Position numbers and translations under genes: made by a program. A stretch of DNA of 64,000 bases from Millisia brevis NBRC 105863. Lineage in GTDB: Bacteria; Actinomycetota; Actinomycetes; Mycobacteriales; Mycobacteriaceae. Under the pieces are notes generated by a model. That model was not told where the DNA came from. It saw only the letters and a program-made list of their open reading frames with translations, and made no database searches. Below, in pieces: positions 26,403 to 34,105 of the stretch (within the stretch, counting starts at the first letter, position 1; each line of letters begins with the position of its first letter). The DNA lies in NCBI RefSeq assembly GCF_001552615.1, contig NZ_BCRN01000006.1, forward strand, positions 293,569 through 357,568, written 5' to 3'.

Positions 26403-28133
26403 ATGGCCACCAAGAAGCCCGCTGCCGTGATGCGCAGCACCAAGGGTGTCGATACACACCGTCCAAAGGGGATCGTCGAACGCGTTCAGGCGTCGGTCGA
26501 TCCGCTGGGCTGGGCGCCCGCGACGCTCGGCACCCTGCGCCGGGCGGCGACCAATCCCGCCGGACTGGCGTCCGCCGGGGTGCGCGCCGCCACGGGGGCC
26601 GCCGTGCTGCCGCTGGCGACGCTCCTGCGCGCGGTCGACCTCCCCGGCCCGACCCCGATCGACTGCAGCAAGGACGCCCGGTTCAAGGACCAGGCATGGC
26701 AGGAGAACCCCTACTTCTTCGCCGTTCATCAGTCGTACGCGCTGCTGGCGCGACTGCTCGACGACGTCCTGGCCGCCGGCCGCTCCGGCGGGATCGACGA
26801 CGCCAAGGTCGCCCTGCTCGCCCGACTGATCGTCGACGCGCTGAGCCCGACCAACTTCCTGGCCACCAACCCCGAGGCGCTGGTGGCGGCGTTCCGCACC
26901 GGCGGCAAGAGCCTCGCGAAGGGTGCGGCCCTGGCCCTCGACGACATCGGTCACCGCAACGGTCTGCCGCAGAAGTCCGATCCCGCTGCCTTCGAGCTCG
27001 GCAAGAATATGGCGGCGACCCCCGGATCGGTCGTCTACCGCAACGATCTGATCGAGGTCATCCAGTACGCCCCGCAGACCGAGACGGTCCACGAGCGGCC
27101 CATCCTGTGCAGCCCGCCGTGGATCAACAAGTACTACGTGATGGATCTCGCGCCGAACCGGAGCCTCGTGGAGTGGGCGGTCCAGCACAACCGCACCGTG
27201 TTCATGATCAGCTACCGCAATCCCGACGAGACGATGCGGACGGTCACCTTCGACGAGTACCTCGACAAGGGCATCCTGCGCGCCCTGGACGTGGTCACCG
27301 ACATCACCGGTCAGGACGTCGTCGACGTGGTCGGCCTCTGCCTGGGCGGCGCGATCGCATCGATGGCCGTCGCGAATCTGGCTGCCCGCGGCGAGGATCG
27401 GGTCGGCTCCCTGACCCTGCTCAACACGATGCTCGACTACACGAACCCGGGCGAGTTGGCCGGCTTCGTCGACCCGCCGACCCTCGAGCGGATCGCGCTG
27501 CGCATGGAGCAGTCCGGCTTCCTCGAGTCGACCGAGATGGCGTTGACCTTCGACCTGCTGCGCTCGCGCGACCTGATCTTCCGGTACATCCCGCAACGCT
27601 GGTTGCTGGGCGAGAAGGCCAAGCCGTTCGACATCCTGGCGTGGAACGACGACTCGACCCGCATGCCCGCCGCGATGCACGCGGCCTATCTGCGGTCGAT
27701 CTACGGCGAGAACCAGCTGGCCAAGGGCGACTTCAGCCTCGGCGGCGAGCGTTTGGATCTCGGTGAGGTGCACGCCGACACCTACGTCGTCGGTGCGATC
27801 AACGATCACATCGTGCCCTGGAAGTCGTCGTACGCGAGCACCCATCTGCTCGGCGGCAAGGTGCGGTATGTGCTGTCCTCCGGCGGTCACATCGCCGGTG
27901 TGGTCAATCCGCCGTCCCCGAAGGCCTGGTACGAGGCTACCGAGTTGCCGGTCAGCTACCCCGACAGCGCGGACCAGTGGCGGTCGGCCACCGATCGCCA
28001 CGCCGGGTCCTGGTGGGACGACTGGACCAACTGGTCGTCCTCACGGGCCGGGGAACTCGTCGAGCCGCCGCCGATGGGCAGCGATACCTATCGAGCGGGT
28101 GATCCGGCGCCCGGTAGCTACGTCCATTCGTAA
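26403..28133 (+). CDS. phaC: Poly(3-hydroxyalkanoate) synthase
   Basis: A 576-residue PHA synthase, class I by length. It polymerises (R)-3-hydroxyacyl-CoA on the granule surface. The lipase-like box VVGLCLGGAIAS carries the catalytic Cys313, with Asp468 in AINDHIVPW and His496 in SSGGHIAGVVNPP. The N-terminal domain has the usual FKDQAWQENPYFF block, and the SPPWINKYYVMDLAPNRSLVEW stretch is typical. It follows phaJ with GAGAGGGG as ribosome-binding site and precedes a phasin gene. All catalytic residues are present. Confidence 0.95.
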   Translation: MATKKPAAVMRSTKGVDTHRPKGIVERVQASVDPLGWAPATLGTLRRAATNPAGLASAGVRAATGAAVLPLATLLRAVDLPGPTPIDCSKDARFKDQAWQENPYFFAVHQSYALLARLLDDVLAAGRSGGIDDAKVALLARLIVDALSPTNFLATNPEALVAAFRTGGKSLAKGAALALDDIGHRNGLPQKSDPAAFELGKNMAATPGSVVYRNDLIEVIQYAPQTETVHERPILCSPPWINKYYVMDLAPNRSLVEWAVQHNRTVFMISYRNPDETMRTVTFDEYLDKGILRALDVVTDITGQDVVDVVGLCLGGAIASMAVANLAARGEDRVGSLTLLNTMLDYTNPGELAGFVDPPTLERIALRMEQSGFLESTEMALTFDLLRSRDLIFRYIPQRWLLGEKAKPFDILAWNDDSTRMPAAMHAAYLRSIYGENQLAKGDFSLGGERLDLGEVHADTYVVGAINDHIVPWKSSYASTHLLGGKVRYVLSSGGHIAGVVNPPSPKAWYEATELPVSYPDSADQWRSATDRHAGSWWDDWTNWSSSRAGELVEPPPMGSDTYRAGDPAPGSYVHS

Positions 28134-28166
28134 TCCGCCCCAACGTAATCGACGGCACCCTTGCCC

Positions 28167-28188
28167 TGTTAGCGGCTAGCAGCTAACA
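28167..28188. promoter_or_regulatory. 22-bp palindrome upstream of the phasin gene
   Basis: Arms TGTTAGC and GCTAACA surround a central GCTAGC, with a single mismatched pair. The site lies about 125 bases before the phasin start in the gap after phaC. Another half-like TAGCTAA follows at 28189-28195. This looks like a repressor site of the type that controls phasins in PHA producers (PhaR role), but the binding protein here is unknown; the XRE gene at 23.3 kb is one candidate. Confidence 0.55.
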
Positions 28189-28310
28189 TAGCTAATAGAT
28201 CGCCGGTCATCCTGATCGACCGTCGATGGCATGGGCGCCCGTTTCGATCGGACGCCGACGATTCCCATCCTCGCCACGTCCGAACGTGTCGCCACAGCAA
28301 GGAGCACCAC

Positions 28311-28604
28311 ATGTCCTCGTCCAACCCGATCGCCGACGCCACCGCCGTGCTGACCCCGAACATCGAGGAGACCGCTCAGCGGATCCGCGAGCTCAACGAG
28401 AAGCTGATCACCGCGGCCAAGCAGAGCGGCAACCTCACCCTCGACGCCTACGAGAAGACGTTGGCCGGCATCGTCGAGCTCGAGACCAAGGTGGCGGGCG
28501 CCACCCAGCTCGACTGGATCTCGGCTCTTGCCAACGCCCACACCAGCTTCGTCACCGAGGTCAGCTCCGCTTACGTGACCGCGGCGCGCGACGCCCTGAA
28601 GTGA
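28311..28604 (+). CDS. Phasin-like PHA granule protein
   Basis: A 97-residue, almost wholly helical, amphipathic protein with no Cys and no signal peptide. The sequence pattern (PNIEETAQRIRELNEKLITAAKQSG, YEKTLAGIVELETKVAGA, LANAHTSFVTEVSSAYVTAARDAL) is that of small phasins coating PHA granules. It lies between phaC and a PhaC-like hydrolase. A clear AGGAGC-type ribosome-binding site precedes the ATG. Family assignment rests on context plus helical pattern. Confidence 0.8.
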   Translation: MSSSNPIADATAVLTPNIEETAQRIRELNEKLITAAKQSGNLTLDAYEKTLAGIVELETKVAGATQLDWISALANAHTSFVTEVSSAYVTAARDALK

Positions 28605-28636
28605 CAGGCGGCCGGCCTCTGCCGGCCAATCCGCCA

Positions 28637-28670
28637 CAGCGGCCCGGGACCGATGTCCTCCGGGCCGCTG
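28637..28670 (+). terminator. Hairpin after the phasin gene
   Basis: An 11-bp perfect stem (CAGCGGCCCGG and its complement) with a 12-base loop lies 33 bases after the phasin stop. There is no T-run. It may end most phasin transcripts or stabilise their 3' ends, giving the phasin more message than the downstream gene. Confidence 0.5.
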
Positions 28671-28737
28671 TCGGCGCCTCCGGGGTTAGCCCGGGGTGTA
28701 CGTCACCCCGCCCCTCGTCAGTGAAAGTGAGCACAGT

Positions 28738-29919
28738 ATGAGCAGTTCGACCGCTACAACCGCGGATCCCGGCCACTCCTCCGGACAGGCCGCGCAATGG
28801 TCTGACTTCCCGTTGGACGCCGGTCTTGCGTTGTGGAACGGATGGACTGGATACCTACGGTCGGCGATCGCCCGCGGAGCCGGACCGCTCGAGTTCGCCG
28901 AGGACGCCGCCGAGTGGTGGCGCGCATCCACCGTCCGCGCCAAGCCGACCTGGGTCACCGAACACACCGAGGTGCTCGCCTGGCCGCAGGCGCGCCTGCT
29001 CGACTTCAGCACCGACACCGACCTGCTGCCGACCCTGCTGCTACCGCCGCAGGCCGGGCACGCGTCGACGATCGCCGACTACAACGCCGATCAGAGCCAG
29101 GTGCTCACCGCCCGCGACGCCGGGCTGACCAACTTCTACGTCCTCGATTGGCTCGGCGCCACCGCCGAGACCAAGGATTCGACCATCGAGACCTACATCC
29201 GCATCATCGATGAGTCGATCGATCACATCGGCGGCAAGGCCAACCTGATGGGCGACTGCCAGGGCGGCTGGCTGGCGACCATCTATGCGGCACTGCATCC
29301 CGAGAAGGTCAACACCCTGCTGATGGGTGGCGCGCCGATCGACTACCACGCCGGCAATTCGGCGATCCTCGACTCGATGCAGCAGATGAAGAAGCTCGGC
29401 GACGAGATGCTCATCTACCGCGCCCTGGTTTCCCTGGGCGGCGGCAATCACCTGGGCCTGAGCCAGATCAACGGGTTCAAGTTGCTCGAGCCGGCCGAGG
29501 AGATCAAGCGGCTCAGCGCGCTCTGGGCGAACATCGCCGATCCGAACTATGTGCAGCGCCACATCGACTTCACCAACTGGTTCGAGTGGGGTCAGGACGT
29601 CCCGGGTGCGTTCTACCTGTGGATCGTCGAGCACCTGTTCGTCAACAACGAGCTGGTCCAGCGCAAGCTGATCGTCGACGGGACCGTGGTGGACCTCGCC
29701 GCGATCGAATGCCCGTTGTTCCTGTTGGCGGGATCGCGGGACCACATCACCCCGGCTCCACAGCAGTTCGCCCTGGCCACGTACGCCAGCACCCCCGACG
29801 ATGCGGTCACCACCGAGATCGTCGACGCGGGCCACCTCGGCCTGTTCATGGGACGATCCGTGCTGCGCGATCACTGGGCACCGATCTTCACCAAGGTCGC
29901 GGAGCTCTCCCGCACCTGA
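28738..29919 (+). CDS. PhaC/DUF3141-like alpha/beta hydrolase, possible PHA depolymerase
   Basis: A 393-residue alpha/beta-fold protein. The nucleophile motif is GDCQGGWLA with Cys174, the Gly-x-Cys-x-Gly-Gly form seen in PHA synthases and DUF3141 proteins rather than the Ser of ordinary esterases. Asp in LAGSRDHITPAPQQ and His in DAGHLGLFMG complete the triad. It sits at the end of the phaJ-phaC-phasin region. It could be an intracellular depolymerase, a second synthase-like enzyme, or a thioesterase acting on PHA intermediates. The ATG at 28738 is favoured over an upstream GTG (28696). Confidence 0.78.
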   Translation: MSSSTATTADPGHSSGQAAQWSDFPLDAGLALWNGWTGYLRSAIARGAGPLEFAEDAAEWWRASTVRAKPTWVTEHTEVLAWPQARLLDFSTDTDLLPTLLLPPQAGHASTIADYNADQSQVLTARDAGLTNFYVLDWLGATAETKDSTIETYIRIIDESIDHIGGKANLMGDCQGGWLATIYAALHPEKVNTLLMGGAPIDYHAGNSAILDSMQQMKKLGDEMLIYRALVSLGGGNHLGLSQINGFKLLEPAEEIKRLSALWANIADPNYVQRHIDFTNWFEWGQDVPGAFYLWIVEHLFVNNELVQRKLIVDGTVVDLAAIECPLFLLAGSRDHITPAPQQFALATYASTPDDAVTTEIVDAGHLGLFMGRSVLRDHWAPIFTKVAELSRT

Positions 29920-29937
29920 CAACACCCCCGGGACAAG

Positions 29938-29973
29938 CCGGCCGGCATCGCGATCCCTCGCGATGCCGGCCGG
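29938..29973. terminator. Bidirectional hairpin between convergent genes
   Basis: A 15-bp perfect stem (CCGGCCGGCATCGCG and its complement) with a 6-base loop lies between the PHA hydrolase gene and the convergent binding-protein gene (stop at 29996). It can serve both strands. Confidence 0.75.
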
Positions 29974-29995
29974 ACCCGTTTGCGGACCGGAGGAG

Positions 29996-31018
29996 TCAGG
30001 CCGTCAGGAACTTGTCGAGGTCGGCAACGATGTGCTGGGCACCGATCGGGCCGAGTCCGAGGAACCACACGTCGTCGTCCACCCGGAACGCCCGCCCCTC
30101 CGCGACGGCCGGCAGCGCCGCCCATCCGGCACCGTCGATGACCGATGTCTCGCCCGTGGCGTCGGGGGTGCCGTAGCTGGTGTAGAAGATGTAGTCGCCG
30201 TCGGCCTTGTCGATCTCCTCGGGCGAGATCTCCACGGCGAGGTCCTCGACGTCCTGGTCGGCGGGCCTGCTCAGGCCGGCATCCTGCAGGATCACGCCGA
30301 TCAGCGACAGGTTCCCGTAGAGGCGCAGCCGATTCGGCATGAAGCGGACGAGCGAGATCGTCGGATCGCCCTGCACCTTTTCACGCAGTGCGGTCGCCGA
30401 ATCCTGGTAGGAGTTCAACACCTCGATCGCCTGCTCCTCCTCACCGAGAGCGTCACCCGCCAGCAGGAAGTTCTCCTTCCACGGATAGCCCGGCCGGATG
30501 GAGAACACGGTCGGAGCGATCTCGGACAGCTGCGGATAGAGCTTGTCGGCACGCAGTTCGCTGCCGAGGATCAAGTCCGGTTGCAGAGCGGCGATCGCCT
30601 CCAGGTTCGGTTCCTGGATCGTGCCGACCGCCGTGGCCTCGGCGACCTCATCGGCCAGATACGACGGCACCGAATTGGCGCCCTCGGTGCTGGGAATGCC
30701 GATCGGGGTGATCCCGAGGGCCAGAACGGCGTCGATCTCGCCGGTGTCGAGGACGACAACGCGTTCCGGCTTGGCCGGGATCTCGGTGGTGCCGAGGGCG
30801 TGGACGACCGACCGGGGAAAGACCCCCGGTTCGGCGTCGCTGCCGAGTTGCGCGGTCTCCTCGTCCGCGGTGGAGAACCGTTCGCCGCCGGTGGCCACGT
30901 CGGTGTTCCCGACATCGCTCGAGCCGGCACCGGACCCGTCGCCGCAGGCCACCAGGGCGGCGGAGACCACCGATGCCATCGCGATGATGCTCAATCGCTT
31001 CAGAACATTCGTCCTCAT
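29996..31018 (-). CDS. Iron-siderophore ABC transporter, substrate-binding lipoprotein
   Basis: A 340-residue FecB/FepB-like binding protein. A lipoprotein signal peptide ends in the lipobox LVAC at about residue 25. The family pattern follows: HALGTTEIPAKPERVVVLDTGEIDAVLALGITPIG, LEAIAALQPDLILGSE, and a C-terminal lobe ending AQHIVADLDKF. It is divergent from the permease-ATPase genes, with a candidate iron box in the 56-base gap. It should capture ferric siderophores at the cell surface for import. Confidence 0.93.
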   Translation of the reverse strand: MRTNVLKRLSIIAMASVVSAALVACGDGSGAGSSDVGNTDVATGGERFSTADEETAQLGSDAEPGVFPRSVVHALGTTEIPAKPERVVVLDTGEIDAVLALGITPIGIPSTEGANSVPSYLADEVAEATAVGTIQEPNLEAIAALQPDLILGSELRADKLYPQLSEIAPTVFSIRPGYPWKENFLLAGDALGEEEQAIEVLNSYQDSATALREKVQGDPTISLVRFMPNRLRLYGNLSLIGVILQDAGLSRPADQDVEDLAVEISPEEIDKADGDYIFYTSYGTPDATGETSVIDGAGWAALPAVAEGRAFRVDDDVWFLGLGPIGAQHIVADLDKFLTA

Positions 31019-31022
31019 GGCG

Positions 31023-31041
31023 GGAGGATAGCCTAAGCTGA
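31023..31041. promoter_or_regulatory. IdeR/DtxR-like iron box
   Basis: Read on the minus strand, the 19 bases match the classical iron-box consensus TTAGGTTAGGCTAACCTAA at about 14 positions, with the core TTAGGCTA exact. The site is centred between the divergent binding-protein gene (start 31018) and the permease operon (start 31075), so one iron-dependent repressor could control both arms. Confidence 0.65.
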
Positions 31042-31074
31042 CCTCTCGCCAAGTTCCTTCGACGAGGACGGACC

Positions 31075-32175
31075 GTGAGCCCGAATCCCACCCGCAACGG
31101 CGGTTCGCCCGCTTCGGTAGCCGTCGGAACACATGCCGGCCGTCGGCGCCCGACACATATCGACCGTCGGCGCCCGACACATGCCGGCCGTCGGCGCCCG
31201 GCGGCCATCGTGGCACTGTTGGCCCTGGTGATCTGCGGGATCGTGCTGAGCCTGGCGATCGGGGCGAAGTCGATTCCGATCGAAACGGTCCTCGAGGCGG
31301 TGTTCGCGCGGGGGCCGTCCGCCGATCACGCCACCGTGTGGGATGGACGCATCCCGCGCACCGCCCTTGCGGTGGTGGCCGGTATCGCCCTGGCCGTGGC
31401 GGGCGCGCTCATGCAGGCGATCACCCGCAACCCGCTGGCCGACCCCGGGGTCCTGGGCGTCAACGCGGGCGCCGCATTTGCCGTGGTGGTCGCGGTGGGC
31501 TTCCTGGGCTGGACCGCTCCCCCGCAGTACATCTGGTTCTCGTTCGCCGGCGCCCTGGTGGTGGCGCTGATGGTCTACTACGTCGGTACCGGCGGCCGCG
31601 CCAACGTCGACCCGGTGCGGTTGACACTCGCCGGCGTCGCCCTCGGCGCGGTGCTGACCGGTATCGGTGAGGGCCTCGCGTTGCTGCGCCCCCGGGCCTT
31701 CGATCGCATGCGGGTCTGGATGATCGGCAGTGTCGACATTCGCAGCCTCGATCCGACCCTGTGGATCCTGCCGTTCGTCGCGGTCGGATTGGTGCTCGCT
31801 CTGGGCGCGGGCCCGCGGCTCAACGCGATCGCGCTCGGCGACGACCAGGCCGCCTCGCTGGGCGTGAACGTCACGCGCACGCGGATCGCCTGCGTCGCCG
31901 CGATCACGCTGCTCGCCGGTTCCGCTACGGCGGCCGCCGGCTCGATCGCCTTCGTCGGGCTGATGATCCCGCACGCGGCCCGCTGGATCTGTGGTCCCGA
32001 CCAACGCTGGATCATCGCCCTGTCCGCGCTGATGGGACCGATCCTCATGCTCTATGCCGACGTTCTCGGGCGGGTGATCGTGCCCGGCGAGATGCCGGTC
32101 GGCGTCGTCACCGCCCTGGTGGGCGCGCCGGTGCTGATCATGCTGGCCCGCCGCCGTCGGGTGGCCCACCTGTGA
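31075..32175 (+). CDS. Iron-siderophore ABC transporter permease (FecCD family), first
   Basis: A 366-residue permease with about nine helices. FecCD marks are RIPRTALAVVAGIALAVAGALMQAITRNPLADPGVLGVNAGA and the C-terminal ATPase-coupling SIAFVGLMIPHAARWICGPDQR. The N terminus before helix 1 is odd: about 43 hydrophilic residues with three copies of an Arg-rich unit (GRRRPTHI, DRRRPTHA, GRRRPAA) from a 24-bp DNA repeat. It overlaps the next permease gene by GTGA (32172-32175). The start may be downstream of the GTG at 31075. Confidence 0.92.
   Translation: MSPNPTRNGGSPASVAVGTHAGRRRPTHIDRRRPTHAGRRRPAAIVALLALVICGIVLSLAIGAKSIPIETVLEAVFARGPSADHATVWDGRIPRTALAVVAGIALAVAGALMQAITRNPLADPGVLGVNAGAAFAVVVAVGFLGWTAPPQYIWFSFAGALVVALMVYYVGTGGRANVDPVRLTLAGVALGAVLTGIGEGLALLRPRAFDRMRVWMIGSVDIRSLDPTLWILPFVAVGLVLALGAGPRLNAIALGDDQAASLGVNVTRTRIACVAAITLLAGSATAAAGSIAFVGLMIPHAARWICGPDQRWIIALSALMGPILMLYADVLGRVIVPGEMPVGVVTALVGAPVLIMLARRRRVAHL
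31129..31206. repeat. 24-bp tandem repeat in the first permease gene
   Basis: Three copies of a 24-base unit (core CGTCGGCGCCCGACACAT plus a variable hexamer) encode the Arg-rich N-terminal extension. The middle copy differs at the hexamer and the third is cut short. The frame is preserved. Confidence 0.85.
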
Positions 32176-33275
32176 CCGGGACCGGCGATGCGGCGACCGG
32201 CCGCGCCGCCCGGCCCGCGTCCGTCGACCGCAGCGCTCGGCTGTTCGCCCGCCCGACGGTGGTGGTGCGCCTCGGTGGCGCGGTCAGCGGGCGGGTGACG
32301 GTGCGGTCGGTCGCCGTCTGCGTCGGATTGACCGCGGTGATCGTCGCGGTCGGGGTCCGCACCTTGATGTCCGGTGAGGTCGACATCCCGGCGGGTGACG
32401 TGCTGCGCTACCTCGTCGGCGAGTCCGGCGGTCTCGACCGCACGATCGTTGTGAATTGGCGCCTACCGCGGGTCGTGGCGGCGGCGATCTTCGGCGCGGC
32501 GCTGGCGGTGAGCGGTGCGGTCTTCCAGACGTTGACGCGCAATCCGCTGGGCAGTCCCGATGTGATCGGCCTGAGCACCGGCGCCTATACCGGGGCGCTG
32601 ATCGTGCTGCTGGTGCTCGGGTCGGGATTCGGCGGCGTCGCTCTCGGCGCTCTGGTCGGTGGGGTCGCCACGGGGCTGGTGGTCTATCTGCTGTCGTACC
32701 GGTCGGGCAGCCGCGGGTTGCGGTTGATCATCGTCGGGATCGGTGTGAGCGCGACCCTGACGGCGATCAACCAGTGGCTGATCCTGCGGGCCGATATCGA
32801 TGTCGCGATCTCCGCCGCGATCTGGGGCGCCGGCACCCTCAACGGGCTCCGCTGGGACCAGGCCGGGCCGGCGATCGCCATCGTGCTACCGGTTCTGGTC
32901 GCCGTCCTGTTGCTGACCCCGCGGCTGCGCATTCTCGATCTGGGCGACGACGCCGCGGCGGCGGTCGGTCTGACGCTCGAGCGCACCCGGCTGGTCCTGT
33001 TGGTGCTCGCCGTCGCCCTGACGGCCGCGGTCACGGCGGTGACGGGTCCGATCGCCTTCGTCGCCCTCGCTGCCCCGCAATTGGCGCGCCGGCTGGTCGG
33101 TTCGGCTTCCATCCCCCTGGCGACGTCCGCGTTCATGGGCGCGGCGCTGCTGGTGATCGGCGATCTGATCGCCGGACGACTGTTCGCTCCGATCCAACTG
33201 CCGGTCGGGGTGGTCACCGTGTCGCTCGGTGGCGTGTATCTGGTGTGGCTGCTCTTCCGGGAGGCTCGATCGTGA
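32172..33275 (+). CDS. Iron-siderophore ABC transporter permease (FecCD family), second
   Basis: A 367-residue FecCD permease. Visible family blocks are WRLPRVVAAAIFGAALAVSGAVFQTLTRNPLGSPDVIGLSTGAYTG and the coupling segment TGPIAFVALAAPQLARRLVG. It should pair with the first permease to form the heterodimeric channel. GTG start at 32172 overlaps the first permease stop; its own stop overlaps the ATPase start by four bases. An N-terminal segment of about 45 residues precedes helix 1. Confidence 0.92.
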   Translation: MTGTGDAATGRAARPASVDRSARLFARPTVVVRLGGAVSGRVTVRSVAVCVGLTAVIVAVGVRTLMSGEVDIPAGDVLRYLVGESGGLDRTIVVNWRLPRVVAAAIFGAALAVSGAVFQTLTRNPLGSPDVIGLSTGAYTGALIVLLVLGSGFGGVALGALVGGVATGLVVYLLSYRSGSRGLRLIIVGIGVSATLTAINQWLILRADIDVAISAAIWGAGTLNGLRWDQAGPAIAIVLPVLVAVLLLTPRLRILDLGDDAAAAVGLTLERTRLVLLVLAVALTAAVTAVTGPIAFVALAAPQLARRLVGSASIPLATSAFMGAALLVIGDLIAGRLFAPIQLPVGVVTVSLGGVYLVWLLFREARS

Positions 33276-34090
33276 CATCCGTTCGCCTGCGCGCCGAGGG
33301 CATCACCACCGCCTACGACCAGCGCACCATTTCCCGCGATCTGTCGGTCGACATCCCCGACGGGCGGATCACCGCGATCGTCGGACCCAATGCCTGCGGG
33401 AAATCCACTCTGCTGCGGGCATTGTCACGACTATTGCGGCCGCAGGAGGGCACGGTCCTGCTCGACGGCCACGATATTCAACATCGGCCGGCCAAGGAGG
33501 TGGCGCGGACGCTCGGGTTGCTGGCGCAGTCGTCGACCGCCCCGGACGGGATCACCGTCTCCGATCTGGTGGCCCGCGGCCGCTACCCGCACCAGACCCT
33601 GCTGCGCCAGTGGTCGGCCGCCGACGAGTCGGCCGTGCGGGCGGCAATGGCGGCAACCGGAGTGACCGACCTCGCCATTCGTCCCGTCGACGAGCTGTCC
33701 GGCGGACAGCGTCAGCGGGTCTGGGTGGCGATGGTGCTCGCACAGGAGACCGACCTGCTGCTCCTCGACGAGCCGACCACCTTCCTCGACATCGCCCACC
33801 AGATCGACCTACTGGAATTGTTCCTGCGACTGAATCGGGAGACCGGGCGCACCGTCGTCGCCGTCCTGCACGACCTCAACCAGGCGGCACGATACGCCGA
33901 TCACCTGGTGGCGATGTCCGACGGAACGATCCGTGGTGTCGGCTCGCCGGCGGACCTGCTGACCCCCGCTCTGGTCGCCGAGGTCTTCGGTGTCGATTGC
34001 ACGATCATCGACGACCCGGAGTCGCATACCCCACTGATCGTTCCGAAGCTGGGCCCGACCAGGCGAGCGGCGCCCGAGGCGACCGCGTGA
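33272..34090 (+). CDS. Iron-siderophore ABC transporter ATPase
   Basis: A 272-residue FepC-like ATPase. Walker A GPNACGKST is at 38-46, signature LSGGQRQRVWVAM near 141, Walker B LLLLDEPTTFLD near 160, and the switch His is in VLHDLNQAARYAD. It powers siderophore import with the two permeases. GTG start at 33272; it ends 15 bases from the convergent glucosidase gene. Confidence 0.94.
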   Translation: MTSVRLRAEGITTAYDQRTISRDLSVDIPDGRITAIVGPNACGKSTLLRALSRLLRPQEGTVLLDGHDIQHRPAKEVARTLGLLAQSSTAPDGITVSDLVARGRYPHQTLLRQWSAADESAVRAAMAATGVTDLAIRPVDELSGGQRQRVWVAMVLAQETDLLLLDEPTTFLDIAHQIDLLELFLRLNRETGRTVVAVLHDLNQAARYADHLVAMSDGTIRGVGSPADLLTPALVAEVFGVDCTIIDDPESHTPLIVPKLGPTRRAAPEATA

Positions 34091-34105
34091 AACCCACACC
34101 GCCCG

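Noticed and set aside
26403..28133. Class III PHA synthase needing a PhaE partner
   Set aside because: At 576 residues with a full N-terminal domain the protein fits class I; no phaE-like gene is adjacent.
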